DNA of 64,000 bases, taken from assembly GCF_016802725.1 (NCBI RefSeq), contig NC_052667.1, forward strand, positions 15,343,346-15,407,345, given 5' to 3'. The notes under the pieces were generated by a model. The model was not told where the DNA came from. It ran no database searches and worked only from the letters and a program-made list of their open reading frames with translations. This DNA is from Solenopsis invicta. Lineage: Eukaryota > Arthropoda > Insecta > Hymenoptera > Formicidae. Positions 32,222 to 42,389 of this stretch are shown in pieces (the first letter of the stretch is position 1; each line of letters opens with the position of its first letter). The translations under genes were made by a program, and so were the position numbers.

Positions 32222-34494
32222 ATGTGTGATACAAACTCGGATACAAACACGGATACAAACTCGACTACAAACACGGCTGCAGATAAAATGCGTGAAAAAT
32301 TTAACGAAAAATTGAAATCTTTAAAATTAAGTATAAATTCGTTTTTAATAGAAAATTCAGACGCATACGAAAATTTAATTTGTGCAGTAGAAGAAGCAAA
32401 AATCAGAAATAAAAAAACATACACTGATTATAGACGCCTAAAAAGATACGATGTATTATCAGTAGGTGAGTCTAGAGATGTCTAAGAATCTAGAAATGTT
32501 TTCATACAGAAATGAAGATGACTCAATTTGACGGTAACTTACTTGATAAACTATGGAAAAATTATTTCTAAATAATTACTTCGAGAAATTTCAGAAATAA
32601 AATAGGTTGATATGAAGCTTAAAAGGAATATTTAGACTGTAACGAATAAAACATTTTATCTAATTCATATTGCTCAGAAAATATTTTAATACTGTATATT
32701 CATACATGTAGCATGCTACATGTAATATACAGTAATTAGAGCACAATTAATAAGAACATAAAAGAATTTTGTTAAACTTATGGATTAGTGTGGACAATGA
32801 TTACTACCTAAACTATTAGCGCATAAAGCTATCAGACACAATAAATTTTATCAAAATTACCAATAAATTACCATCTTATCGTACCATAATTATCATATTG
32901 AATAATTGTCATAGAGAATCTGATTAATTTTACATCTCTAGGTGAGTCTAAGAAACTTATTCAGCCTGTGTTGGAACATGAGAAGAAGATTAAGTATTAC
33001 GTACATAACGAACAAGTTTTTGACATTATTCATATGGCACATCTGGAAACTGGACATGGTGGAAAACATAAGTTGGAAAACAATATTAAAACAAAGTACG
33101 TAAATATAACAAGAGAAGTGATTCATATCTATCTTGAGCTTTGTCTCATCTGTAAAAAAAAGAAAACCCATCTCAAAAAAGGTGTTGTAGTAAAGCCTTT
33201 GATATTTAAAGAAATTAATCACCGAGCACAAGTAGACCTAATCGACATGCAAACGAGCAAGGACGGAGAATATAAATTTATTTTAAATTATCAAGAACAC
33301 TTAACTAAATTTGTGTGTCTTCGCCCGCTAAAGACCAAGACTGCTGTAGAGGTCGCTTATAATCTTGTAGACATATTTTGCATTATTGGTTGTCCATCCG
33401 TCTTACAATCAGACAATGGAAGAGAGTTTTGTAATAGCGTTATCGAAGAATTAAAAAGTATGTGGCCTGATCTTAAAATAGTGCACGGTAAACCGAGACA
33501 TTCTGAGAGTCAGGGTAGTGTTGAACGTGCAAACCGAGATGTACAAGACATACTTATTGCCTGGATGGAGGAAAACAATTTGACTAAATGGTCTCAAGGA
33601 TTACGTTTCTGTCAATGGAAAAAGAATACCAGTTGGCATTCTGCAATCAAACAAACACCATATGAGGCAATGTTTGGTAGAAAGGCTCACGTTGGTCTTC
33701 GATCATCTCATTTACCATTGTCCGTAATAAATGATATAGTAACAGAAGAAGAATTAGAACGCATAATTGATTCAACTGAAATACATGACAACGGATCATC
33801 TGAGACTACCAATAATACACCTATTACTGAAGAAGTTCGCGAAAACATTGATTTTTTTGAAAATGTAAATTCTGCGTCGGTTGTTCTAATATGTTCTATT
33901 TGTGAGAAAGGAGATGGCGACATATATCACTGCACAGAATGCAAGGTGCCTGTTCATAATTTTTGCTGTGAGTTACCAACAGAGAACTCTAACGTTTTAT
34001 GTCATAATTGCACAGTCAAACGCGATCTCATTTCTAACAAAAACAAAGCGATAGACGGTATTCAGGAACAAGCTAAAAGAATGTTGCGCATGAGCGAGAA
34101 AAAATTTCCATCTGCTGAAGTTGGTACATCTGTAACCATTCCACTACCAAGTGTTGATCGTAATAAAGGTGATCCGAAAAATATTATAGGAGTCATATTA
34201 GAAGTGACAGAAGATGGATTGTACAAAATCGGCACCAAGAGTGGCATTTTATCTTCTCTTTATTCTCGAAATCAGTTCGGTATTTGTAACGAAATGTTTC
34301 TATCTTCAACAGATGTACCACAGTGTGAAATGTCACTACGTAGTATCAATGCTGATCAATCAGCGTTTGGATCTCAGGGCTATATTAAATGTAGCTGCAA
34401 AATTAAATGCACAACAAACCGTTGTAAGTGTAGAAAAGCAAACATTTTATGTAATTCAAAATGTCACAACTCATTGCCATGTCAAAATAAATAA
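32222..34494 (+). CDS. Ginger-type transposase, right arm copy (two exons)
   Basis: Exon 1 is 32,222-32,465 and exon 2 is 32,942-34,494; joined length is 1,797 nt, giving 598 residues. The ATG at 32,222 is chosen because the TTG ten bases upstream is not a usual start. Domains: an acidic Asn/Thr-rich N-terminus; an integrase zinc-binding region (His115, His120, Cys149, Cys152); an rve-type catalytic core with VDLID (Asp180), QSDNGREF (Asp239) and QGSVERAN (Glu276); a PHD-like cluster (CSICEKG...CHNC, about 399-438); and a Cys-rich tail (about 565-595). The catalytic triad is complete. It would cut and join the element ends. Domain order fits Ginger; a host-gene origin is unlikely given the duplicate in the other arm. 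Confidence 0.87.
32465..32948 (+). mobile_element. hAT-like element acting as an intron (468 bp plus 8-bp duplications)
   Basis: TAGAGATGT at 32,473-32,481 and its complement ACATCTCTA at 32,932-32,940 are the ends. GGTGAGTC occurs immediately outside both, at 32,465-32,472 and 32,941-32,948. An 8-bp duplication with a TAGAG-starting terminus is the hAT signature. The left duplication supplies a consensus donor GTGAGT (from 32,466). The end of the element plus the first base of the right duplication supplies the TAG acceptor (ending at 32,941). Removing 32,466-32,941 (476 nt, not a multiple of three) restores one continuous frame with a single copy of the target site. Confidence 0.82.
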
Positions 34495-35095
34495 TTATCT
34501 AAATCGGTATATGATTCAAAAATCATATATAGTTTCAACAATGAGTTAATGTTCTTATGTTTGCAATATTCTAATTAAATCAATAAGGGTTAATTTTTTT
34601 GTGTTTGCAATATTCTAAATAAATCAATAAGTGTTTACTTTATTTTAAAAGAAAACTATAACTGAGTTTTGGATTTATATTTTAATAAATATATGTATTT
34701 TAATATATACTCTGTTATATATAATCTAATACTGTTAATGTACTCTACTGATATATTGTCTAATAAATATTGTTAAAATTGTTATTTTATTACATAAATA
34801 TTAACCCTCAAAAATTAAGAAACTTGCAGGTATTAATTCCGTTCATCTAGCGCAGCTTAGCCCACAGAGATTTGACAATGTCGACATTGCCCACTTGAAA
34901 CCGGGCAAAGTCAGCAATGAAATAACAGTTGCTGACATTGCCACCGCTGGATGGGCAGTGTTGACTTTGCCCACATCAAATCGGGCAATGTCCGCTAATA
35001 AAGCATTTTAAACAACTTTGCCCAGTTCCGTTGTGCAAAGCTGACTTTGCCCGGGCAATGTCGACACTGCACACCATGCGGACTTTGCCCGTAAC

Positions 35096-35096
<1 letters not shown>

Positions 35097-35137
<41 letters not shown>

Positions 35138-35146
35138 GTATATATA
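35097..35146. repeat. TA/TATG microsatellite
   Basis: A (TA)n run with two interspersed TATATG steps separates the Ginger-type palindrome from the next TGTTAC-ended palindrome. Confidence 0.9.
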
Positions 35147-36694
35147 TGTTACAGTTAAAACCCGAAATCAGTCAAAACCAGAATTTACTGGTAAATTCTA
35201 GTTTTAACTAAGCCAGCTCGGCAATTCGCGTTCTAACTGAAATAATGTAGTCAAAACTAGAATTGACCGAGTGCTTTAGTACATTCGCGTTCTAACTGAA
35301 ATAATTTAGTCAAAACTAGAATTGACCGAGTGCTTTAGTAAATTCGCGTTTTAACTGAAACAATTCAGTTAAAACTAGAATTGACTGACCGCTTTAGTAA
35401 ATTCGCGTTTTAACTGAAACAATTCAGTTAAAACTAGAATTGACTGACTGCTTTAGTAAATTCGCGTTTTAACTGAAACAATTCAGTTAAAACTAGAATT
35501 GACTGATTGCTCTTAGTGAATTCGCATTCTAACGTGTCGCCTTTCGGTGTTTGGGCGTAACACATATATGTATAATATTCACAAAATAAAAATTAAGATT
35601 CTTGCATATTAATTATATTGAAATAATGCTGATTGATGATGTTTATTATCATTTCAGTCAGGTTATATTGGTTTTGTAACTTATTCCGTAACAAACATTT
35701 TTATTATGTTGATTATATAGCAGAGAAGAGAAACATTTCAAACAAAATTTTTATAAAATAAATTGTCAGTGAAGTTAAAATTTTAATTAAAGTAATTATA
35801 TAAGTAATAATATTATAAGTAATAATATAATATAAGTAATAGGTAATATAAGTAATAATATTATAAGTAAAAAACTTAATAAGTAATAATACCTAATAAT
35901 AATACTTTTTTATATAATACTGTATCTTTCACCTTTAAAACTAAATGCTACGAATAACTGGATGAAATTAGAAATTAGAAAATTATTACTTATATTACCT
36001 ATTACTTATATTATATTATTACTTATAATATTATTACTTATATAATTACTTTAATTAAAATTTTAACTTCACTGACAATTTATTTTATAAAAATTTTGTT
36101 TGAAATGTTTCTCTTCTCTCCTATATAATCAACATAATAAAAATGTTTGTTATGGAATAAGTTACAAAACCAATATAACCTGACTGAAATGATAATAAAC
36201 ATCATCAATCAGCATTATTTCAATATAATTATAATGCAAGAATCTTAATTTTGATTTTGTGAATATTATACATATATGTGTTACGCCCACACACCGAAAG
36301 GCGACACGTTTGAATGCGAATTCACTAAGAGCAATCAGTCAATTCTAGTTTTAACTGAATTGTTTCAGTTAAAACGCGAATTTACTAAAGCAGTCAGTTA
36401 ATTCTAGTTTTAACTGAATTGTTTCAGTTAAAACGCGAATTTACTAAAGCGGTCAGTCAATTCTTGTTTTAACTGAATTGTTTCAGTTAAAACGCGAATT
36501 TACTAAAGCACTCGGTCAATTCTAGATTTGACTAAATTATTTCAGTTAGAACGCGAATGTACTAAAGCACTCGGTCAATTCTAGTTTTGACTACATTATT
36601 TCAGTTAGAACGCGAATTGCCGAGCTGGCTTAGTTAAAACTAGAATTTACCAGTAAATTCGGGTTTTGACGGATTTCGGGTTTTAACTGTAACA
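35147..36694. mobile_element. 1.55-kb palindrome of two TGTTAC...GTAACA elements
   Basis: The whole block is an inverted repeat centred near 35,920. Each arm contains a 416-bp unit (35,147-35,562 and 36,279-36,694) that itself starts TGTTACAG and ends GGGCGTAACA. The inner flanks are also inverted: the TA-rich stretch 35,563-36,278 folds on itself. The units share the TGTTAC termini of the neighbouring Ginger-type element, so they may be non-autonomous relatives mobilised by the same enzyme. No coding sequence. Confidence 0.8.
35229..35523. repeat. Five tandem 59-bp repeats, each with an internal palindrome
   Basis: Units of 59 bp repeat with few differences, each containing a hairpin of GTTTTAACTGAA and TTCAGTTAAAAC with an ACAA loop (units 3-5; units 1-2 are diverged). 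A mirror array lies at about 36,318-36,612. Such regular palindromic repeats in the subterminal part of a transposon may be transposase binding sites. Confidence 0.8.
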
Positions 36695-36704
36695 TATATA
36701 TATA

Positions 36705-37706
36705 CAGGGTGTCCCATTTTAATACATCCACGCAAATATTTCCGTTCCCTTGCATTTTACAAGAAAATGTTTCAGACAAAAGTTGTATGGTTTCGAGGGG
36801 GACATAAGATGGTGTCATTAATTTGACCTCGAATAGTTGCTTAAAGGTCACATGAAGGTCACCTTCAATTTTTTAAATAGAACTGCCTATTTTTTATTGC
36901 ATATTCTTGTAGCTTATCTCGAGACGTTTCCAAAACACTATAAAAAAATGTCTTTCCGTTAAGTATTTTGCGAGTTGTGACGCTTGAAAGTTGGTGGGCC
37001 ATTTTAATCCATCCACGCAAATATTTCCGTTCCCTTGCATTTTACAAGAAAATGTTTCAGACAAAAGTTGCATGGTTCAAAGGGGGCCAACCGTTGATGA
37101 CCTTGAACTTGACCTTGAAGTCGATTTTCAAAGTCATTTTAAGATTAACAAGTGTTTTTTCAATGGAAACCCGTATTTTTGATCCCGGATTTGGAAAGAG
37201 CACAAAATTTTTCGTAAAAAATATGTACCCATGTTAGGGCCTAAAAGTGGACCATAGGGGACTTTTAGACGAAAACAAGTGATTTTATTTTAGCACTACT
37301 TTTGTGCTAAAGTATTTAGCACTACACACGTTAATCAAGCACCCCAAAGGGAACAGAAAACTACTACGTCCACGTCGTTGTTCCTGGGTAATGCTAAAAG
37401 TAGTGCTAAAATAAAATCACTTGTTTTCGTCTAAAAGTCCCCTATGGTCCACTTTTAGGCCCTAACATGGGTATATACTTTTTACGAAAAATTTTGTGCT
37501 CTTTCCAAATCCGGGATCAAAAATACGGGTTTCCATTGAAAAAACACTTGTTAATCTTAAAATGACTTTGAAAATCGACTTCAAGGTAAAGTTCAAGGTC
37601 ATCAACGGTTGGCCCCCTTTGAACCATACAACTTTTGTCTGAAACATTTTCTTGTAAAATGCAACGGAATGGAAATATTTGCGTGGATGGATTAAAATGG
37701 GACACC

Positions 37707-37709
<3 letters not shown>
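36705..37709. mobile_element. Foldback MITE with CAGGGTGTCCC ends
   Basis: Starts CAGGGTGTCCCATTTTAAT and ends with the complement, inside TA sequence on both sides, so a TA duplication as in Tc1/mariner relatives is likely. The right part (about 36,998-37,700) is a long inverted repeat centred near 37,351. The left part (36,705-36,990) is a third, diverged copy of the outer arm. The arms carry paired TGACCTTGA words (37,098 and 37,110). No transposase; open frames of about 90 residues are arm translations. Confidence 0.75.
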
Positions 37710-37749
<40 letters not shown>

Positions 37750-38045
37750 GTATATGCATGTATATTTTTATGATAGGACTGATTATTAGCGTTGAAATAC
37801 ATAAAACAAACATTTATTCTATTTGTCATTTAATTTTCTCAATAATCCGAGTACTCTTATAAAATGAATTTACAAAGTAGAACAAATATATATTGTCACG
37901 CACTTGTCAATAACATTTTTTCTTTTGTTTTTTGATATTATTAGGATTATATATTTATTATAGAAATAAGTTATCTATCTTAGTTCTTATATTATAATTT
38001 AATTATAAAAGAAACATTAAAAATTTAAATTAACAATTAAGCTTG
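37710..38045. other. TA microsatellite and AT-rich interval
   Basis: A (TA)n run at 37,711-37,746 followed by about 300 bp with nothing recognisable. Confidence 0.6.
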
Positions 38046-38049
38046 TGCT

Positions 38050-38055
38050 TACACA

Positions 38056-38086
<31 letters not shown>

Positions 38087-38169
38087 GCACACACACACAC
38101 ACACATATGTCAAAGTTACACTACGGTCTCAATGGTTTTGAGATTTTGGCACTCATACCTACTTTTCTT

Positions 38170-38226
<57 letters not shown>

Positions 38227-38290
38227 TGAGAAAAATAAGTCTGAGTGCCAAAACCTCAAGACCATTGAGATCGTAGCGTTTGATTAATGT
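38050..38290. repeat. ACGC and CA microsatellite next to a palindrome with a TA core
   Basis: (ACGC)n and (CA)n run to about 38,105. Then arms of about 60 bp (38,112-38,172 and 38,223-38,283, containing GGTCTCAATGGTTTTGAGAT and its complement) enclose a (TA)n core. The arms match imperfectly. This is a small foldback element whose loop has expanded as a microsatellite. Confidence 0.7.
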
Positions 38291-38727
38291 AAGATTATCC
38301 TTTTGTATATTTCAGTAAGTTTTATTTAATTATTTCAAGTCTAATTCTTGTAAGTTAGTTATTCTTTTGTTTATTAGTCAGCGACGCTCTATATTTCCGT
38401 ATTTTAATTATCGTTGTGCTTACTTTCAGTAACGCTTTATATTTCCGTTTACTTTGATTATCGTTATGGTTTCTCAGTGACATTTTGTTATTTTGATTCT
38501 TGAGAACCAATCGTAGTTCCACTTTTTTAAGCTCGCTCGTTACGAGGCATTTTGTTACTAATCAATCATCTTATGTATACTCTTAAGTTTTGAATAAATG
38601 TAGTCTTTATTTCTATTTAACTCCGAGTGCGATTATTTTAGCGAACCGTAATTCGACGAGCTTATACGCAACCGGATACTTGATTCCCGACACTGCCCAA
38701 AAATCCACCAGCGTTACAATATCAAGC
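38291..38727. other. Possible LTR fragment
   Basis: Contains a diverged 48-bp tandem pair (38,379-38,420 and 38,427-38,470, sharing TATATTTCCGT and AATTATCGTT-like words), an AATAAA signal near 38,591 and an end-like GCGTTACA at about 38,720. This looks like the downstream part of a Ty3-type LTR, but no matching start or target duplication was found. Confidence 0.35.
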
Positions 38728-38729
38728 AA

Positions 38730-39500
38730 AAAGAAACTTTTGAAACAATTGACGTCACGTTGAATTCATCAGTGATAACGTCCACACCGCGTACTACGGT
38801 TGGAACTGTAAAATCAACGAATGATACTCTCAAAAATGTTTTTAAATCCACAGACGATTCGTTCGGAAGGTCTGTCCAACATCAGATGCAAACGTTGGAA
38901 GGTCGAAAAACGTTGTTGCAGCATTTGGCCCCGTTGGGTCAAAAGTACATTGGAGATTTCCTCAGCGGTGGTGGAAAAGAGACAATTGTAGACACTATAT
39001 ATGGCATTTGTCTCGACAAATGAAATGATGCTTGATAATAAAAAATTTGACGTGGATCGCAATGAAAACATAATTGTCGATGGCGTGCAATATGCTGGCA
39101 CACGGTTTTTAGAAGTTGATTTTTAAGAGAATCCCCGATGATGTTATCTATACAGAGAACTTTGCAAAAGTACAAAAGCATATTGTTAACTACAAACGCA
39201 CATAGACGCAATTATACCGCGCAGGAGCGATTACGGAGCAACAGAGCATACAAGTACAGATACGTAATAGCACCATTGATGCCGATCAAATTTACACCAA
39301 AGAAAAAGAATAAATCCGGAACGGGATTAGCGCTATTATACTAAAAAATAATAAGATAGATTACGTTCATTAGGACGATTTCAACAAGTTGGTGGATCAA
39401 CTTGCTCAAAGCTTTGCATCAAGCCGGCAACGACACTCACGGCAACAAGATGCTGTCTATCGTAGAGGAATTTCGCGAAACCGGTATTATTATAAATTAA
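38730..39500 (+). pseudogene. Polinton-associated hypothetical gene, C-terminal half, frameshifted
   Basis: Plus-strand coding similarity passes through several frames: 38,760-39,023, about 39,026-39,126, 39,138-39,344 and 39,389-39,500 with a stop at 39,498-39,500. Recognisable pieces are VDTIYGI, NIIVDGVQYAGT, LTTNAHRRNY and NKLVDQL. I recognise these as the C-terminal half of a protein that follows the packaging ATPase in insect Polintons. A gene at the right edge of this window (from 63,791) looks like the N-terminal half of the same family. Function unknown. At least four frame breaks make it a pseudogene. Confidence 0.6.
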
Positions 39501-39621
39501 TTGCGTATTCGCGAAAACGAGTTAGACGAGAGGCTGACTTTGTTCGAGAAGGACGTACAAGCATTATGATAAAACGACAAGCTTCAGCGTATAATTATAA
39601 AAAAGCCAAGTCAGAACAAAA

Positions 39622-39660
39622 ATGAGTGGCAATGAACATCGAAAAGACAGTAACAAACGT
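39622..39660 (+). pseudogene. Start of a small basic ORF cut by the solo LTR
   Basis: An ATG frame begins at 39,622 with a basic MSGNEHRKDSNKR segment and reaches the LTR boundary after 13 codons. Reading resumes just after the second target-site copy at 42,014 for nine more codons. Nothing is known of its product; its main value is as evidence that the LTR inserted into older sequence. Confidence 0.35.
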
Positions 39661-40037
39661 TGTTACGTCCTGCGGAGTAACAACTTTTTTCTTTTGAAAT
39701 TGATGGGGCCAAGCAACCGAAAATCGCGAACAGATGGTCCATCTTAACTGCGCAAATAAGCTAAAATTGTCCAGTCGAGTCAATACGGTTGATCTACGCT
39801 TGACACGTGCCGGTTTTGGCAGAAGCAAGCGTTGAAACGCGGATGATTGACCCCATCGACACGAAACACTTGTCGCGTAATTAATAGGTAACGATCTTCT
39901 AAGGAACCTAACCGATAGGATGGATTACTCAGATGAAAAACAGATTAGAAACCGAACGTTCTGAGAACGCGTGGGCAACAATAAGAGATGGTACACCTGC
40001 GGATTAAAATCCCATAGGAACCATAGGCAGAATCGGG

Positions 40038-40075
40038 TATAAAAAGAAAGAGCTCCGGCTCATTTTCGTCATTTT
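40038..40075 (+). promoter_or_regulatory. Core promoter of the solo LTR
   Basis: TATAAAAAG at 40,038-40,046 is followed at about 30 bp by TCATTTT (from 40,070), an initiator-like start. This places the transcribed R region from about 40,072 on the plus strand. Confidence 0.6.
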
Positions 40076-40526
40076 TGGTCATTTCGCTAATTTCGCTCAT
40101 TTCGCTCATTTCGCCATTTCGCCATTTGTTGTTTGCGATTCATAATTTACTCCAGTTCGATTCGTCGTACATTCCGTGACATTGTATGTCCGAGTTTGTG
40201 ATGTTCGGATTCGTATTCATCACTTAAACTCGACGCGGTCCTGTGAAAATTTAGTCAACGAGTTCCATCGCAAGTTCCGAACGTCCTGACGCCAACCGTT
40301 GACCAGCCGTCCGCCGTTGTAAGCTGAATCCGCTCCGCTGAACACCAAATCACTTGCACCCTCATAAATTTCAACCAATAGTAAGTCTTAGCTATCCACT
40401 ATATTTTGCTCTCCATAAGACTATCTTCTCTCTCTAATAAGATTTTTCATCATACGTATAATTTCCAAAATATTTATATTCTCTGTATTATTTCATTACC
40501 TTTCCTTTCCACCCTCTATTATTCTC

Positions 40527-40855
40527 TTTACTTTCCGCAGGATACAATCAAGCTCTTTCGATTGAATCCGCAATTCTCTTTACTTCCTGCAGGATACAAT
40601 CGAACTCTTTCAATTGAATCCGCAACTCTCTTTACTTTCTGCAGGATACAATCGAGCTCTTTCGATTGAATCCGCAACTCTCTTTACTTTCTGCAGGATA
40701 CAATTGAGCTCTATCGATTGAATCCGCAACTCTTTTACTTTCTGCAGGATACAATCGAACTCTCTTTCGATTGAATCCGCAATTCTCATCACTTTCTGCT
40801 GGATACAATCGAGCTTTTTTGATTGAATTTGCAACTTTCTTTGGTTCCATTGGAA
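40527..40855 (+). repeat. Six tandem repeats of about 52 bp in the LTR
   Basis: GGATACAATCGAGCTCTTTC followed by GATTGAATCCGCAACT recurs with GATACAAT at 40,541, 40,593, 40,645, 40,697, 40,748 and 40,802. Each unit contains a small inverted pair CAATCGA/TCGATTG around a CTCTT loop. In transcripts this would form a row of hairpins. Confidence 0.85.
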
Positions 40856-41125
40856 ATAAAGAATTCCTTTTCTTTTCATAATTAAAACTTTTTCCTTTTT
40901 CTTCCTTTTAAGTAGTTACGATCTAGATTTTATTTTCTTTTATTGGAAAAAGAGAACGTAGCCTTAAATCTTAAATTTATTCTAGTGCGTAATCGAGTCC
41001 CTGAGCGTAAGTCGCAAAGAGCTATTAAGAACTATCGGAGTCGTCAAAATAAGAAAGTCCGGAAACTTGGCGCATCGTTATCGCTCTCCGAAAAATTAAA
41101 CAATCTGTGAGGAGAAAATTCTGTT

Positions 41126-41404
41126 TTGCCTAGCGCTCTAACTAATTTAAGAACTTCCGACGAATCGATCGATTCATCTCCACCAATCTCAAATCCGTCC
41201 GCCGAATCATTCTCTCTTTCCCTCTGTCGTCATCCTTCCCCCTCTTACTCCCCCGAACCTCACGTAAAAAACCAACGTTCCTTCTCACCATTTACTCCCG
41301 AAAAAATAGAAAATATCGTAAACAAAATCCCAATAGAGCGAATCGAAGAAGTAGCCAATGAATTGGAAGAAATCTTCGTCTCGGTCCAAGAACTACCTGA
41401 ATAA
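41126..41404 (+). CDS. Hypothetical LTR-internal ORF
   Basis: A 92-residue frame with a Ser/Pro-rich N-terminal half and an acidic helical C-terminus (IENIVNKIPIERIEEVANEL). The same frame is open upstream from about 40,965 with a basic RKSQRAIKNYRSRQNKK stretch, interrupted by one stop near 41,108. Coding sequence inside an LTR is uncommon. It could be the 5' end of a gag frame if the 2.35-kb block is not an LTR at all. No known domain. Confidence 0.3.
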   Translation: MPSALTNLRTSDESIDSSPPISNPSAESFSLSLCRHPSPSYSPEPHVKNQRSFSPFTPEKIENIVNKIPIERIEEVANELEEIFVSVQELPE

Positions 41405-42009
41405 TTAAAAATTCCCTGACCACAATACACACCCACACACGCACATTTATATAAATTTCATTAATCACAAATGTAACCAATTAGAATTTAAGTTTATAAT
41501 TACATTCTTTGTAAAGACTTCTTAACCCAATCATAAGATTTTTCTTTCTTTTATTACACATGTTCTCTGTGAACAAAATTGTTATTCATGAATTAATTAT
41601 TATTATTTTAATAATCACCATCTGTCATTGTAATTATTTATTTCTTCTATTATGTTAAAATAAATTGTAATCTTTAATTTTAATCATTTTTGTTTATTTT
41701 TACTACCTCTAATTCCCACTTCGATAAAATTGCACTTGGTCCAATCCCGCGTAAAAGCGATTTAATTCGTTTACGCAAAATAAGGACTACACAAATGCAA
41801 GAGTTTGAATGAGAGTCATAGGCCGTCATTCTCAACACCTGACCTACATTCTAACTCACTTAACGCATTTGATTTGTTGCACTCGTCCGGAAACGTGTGT
41901 GCGCGAGATTAGGCCTGTTCCGTTCTTCCTGTCTCACTCAAATCATTTCCATAAGTTTCTACCTACAAGTCGACCCGAGAGACTTATTTCGAGAATTCTG
42001 GACGTAACA

Positions 42010-42389
42010 ACGTCTAACAAATGATTTTAAACGTCCTCCATAAAACGTTCCTCAATAAAAATCAAACAGTTCAAGAACAATTGTCAGATTACTACCGATC
42101 GGCTCAAGATCGTTATGAAAAGGCTCAAGAACGAGTGTTGGATCGTCATTGAACGGTCGTAAATCAGATCAAGAATAGTTACCACCAAGTATCTAATCGC
42201 CAAGTACCGGAAGACAAAAAAAAAGTTATTGAGGCATGACAGAAATTTATAACAAAAAGACGACAAATACAAAAAAAAACGTTTGACAAAATAACTTGTT
42301 TAAAACAAAATAGAGAAACTTTGCAATAGTAATATAAATTAAATTGCGTGCCCGCGATACGAGTCAGTCGTAATTGTTTAGACCATGGA
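42010..42389 (+). other. Remnant of older sequence between LTR and BEL insertions
   Basis: Between the two insertions lies degenerate coding-like DNA (frames with KNNCQITTD and VMKRLKNECW) that probably belonged to the Polinton. AGTAATATAA at 42,328-42,337 recurs at 50,251-50,260 on the far side of the BEL element, with weaker similarity for about 50 bp after it. Confidence 0.4.

Larger units (their letters stand above)
28841..35096. mobile_element. 6,256-bp palindromic Ginger-type DNA transposon
   Basis: The unit starts TGTTACGGGCAAAGTC and ends with its complement GACTTTGCCCGTAACA. Arms 28,841-31,748 and 32,189-35,096 (2,908 bp each) are symmetric without any indel about 31,968.5; the only difference I noticed is one T/C near 29,040. 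The ends contain many alternating GGGCAAAGTC and GGCAATGTC words, likely transposase sites. Each arm encodes an identical integrase-like protein transcribed outward. TGT...ACA ends and a DDE integrase-type protein with extra zinc motifs fit the Ginger superfamily. It sits in a TA microsatellite, so the target duplication cannot be read. Confidence 0.85.
39661..42009 (+). mobile_element. Solo long terminal repeat of 2,349 bp, ACGT duplicated
   Basis: Begins TGTTACGTCC and ends GGACGTAACA, flanked by ACGT at 39,657-39,660 and 42,010-42,013. TG...CA ends and a 4-bp duplication fit a solo LTR of the Ty3/gypsy type. Inside are a strong TATA box with an initiator about 30 bp downstream, a tandem-repeat block and an AATAAA-rich distal part. 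The length is large for an insect LTR. Because Ginger elements can also have TGTTAC ends and 4-bp duplications, a non-autonomous Ginger element is the alternative; the TATA promoter favours the LTR reading. Confidence 0.65.

Noticed and set aside
28841..35096. Two independent elements inserted head to head.
   Set aside because: The indel-free symmetry, shared outer ends and single unique spacer argue for one palindromic unit or one inverted duplication, though this is not fully excluded.
40527..40855. CRISPR-like array of regular repeats.
   Set aside because: Units are contiguous tandem repeats without unique spacers, in a eukaryotic LTR.
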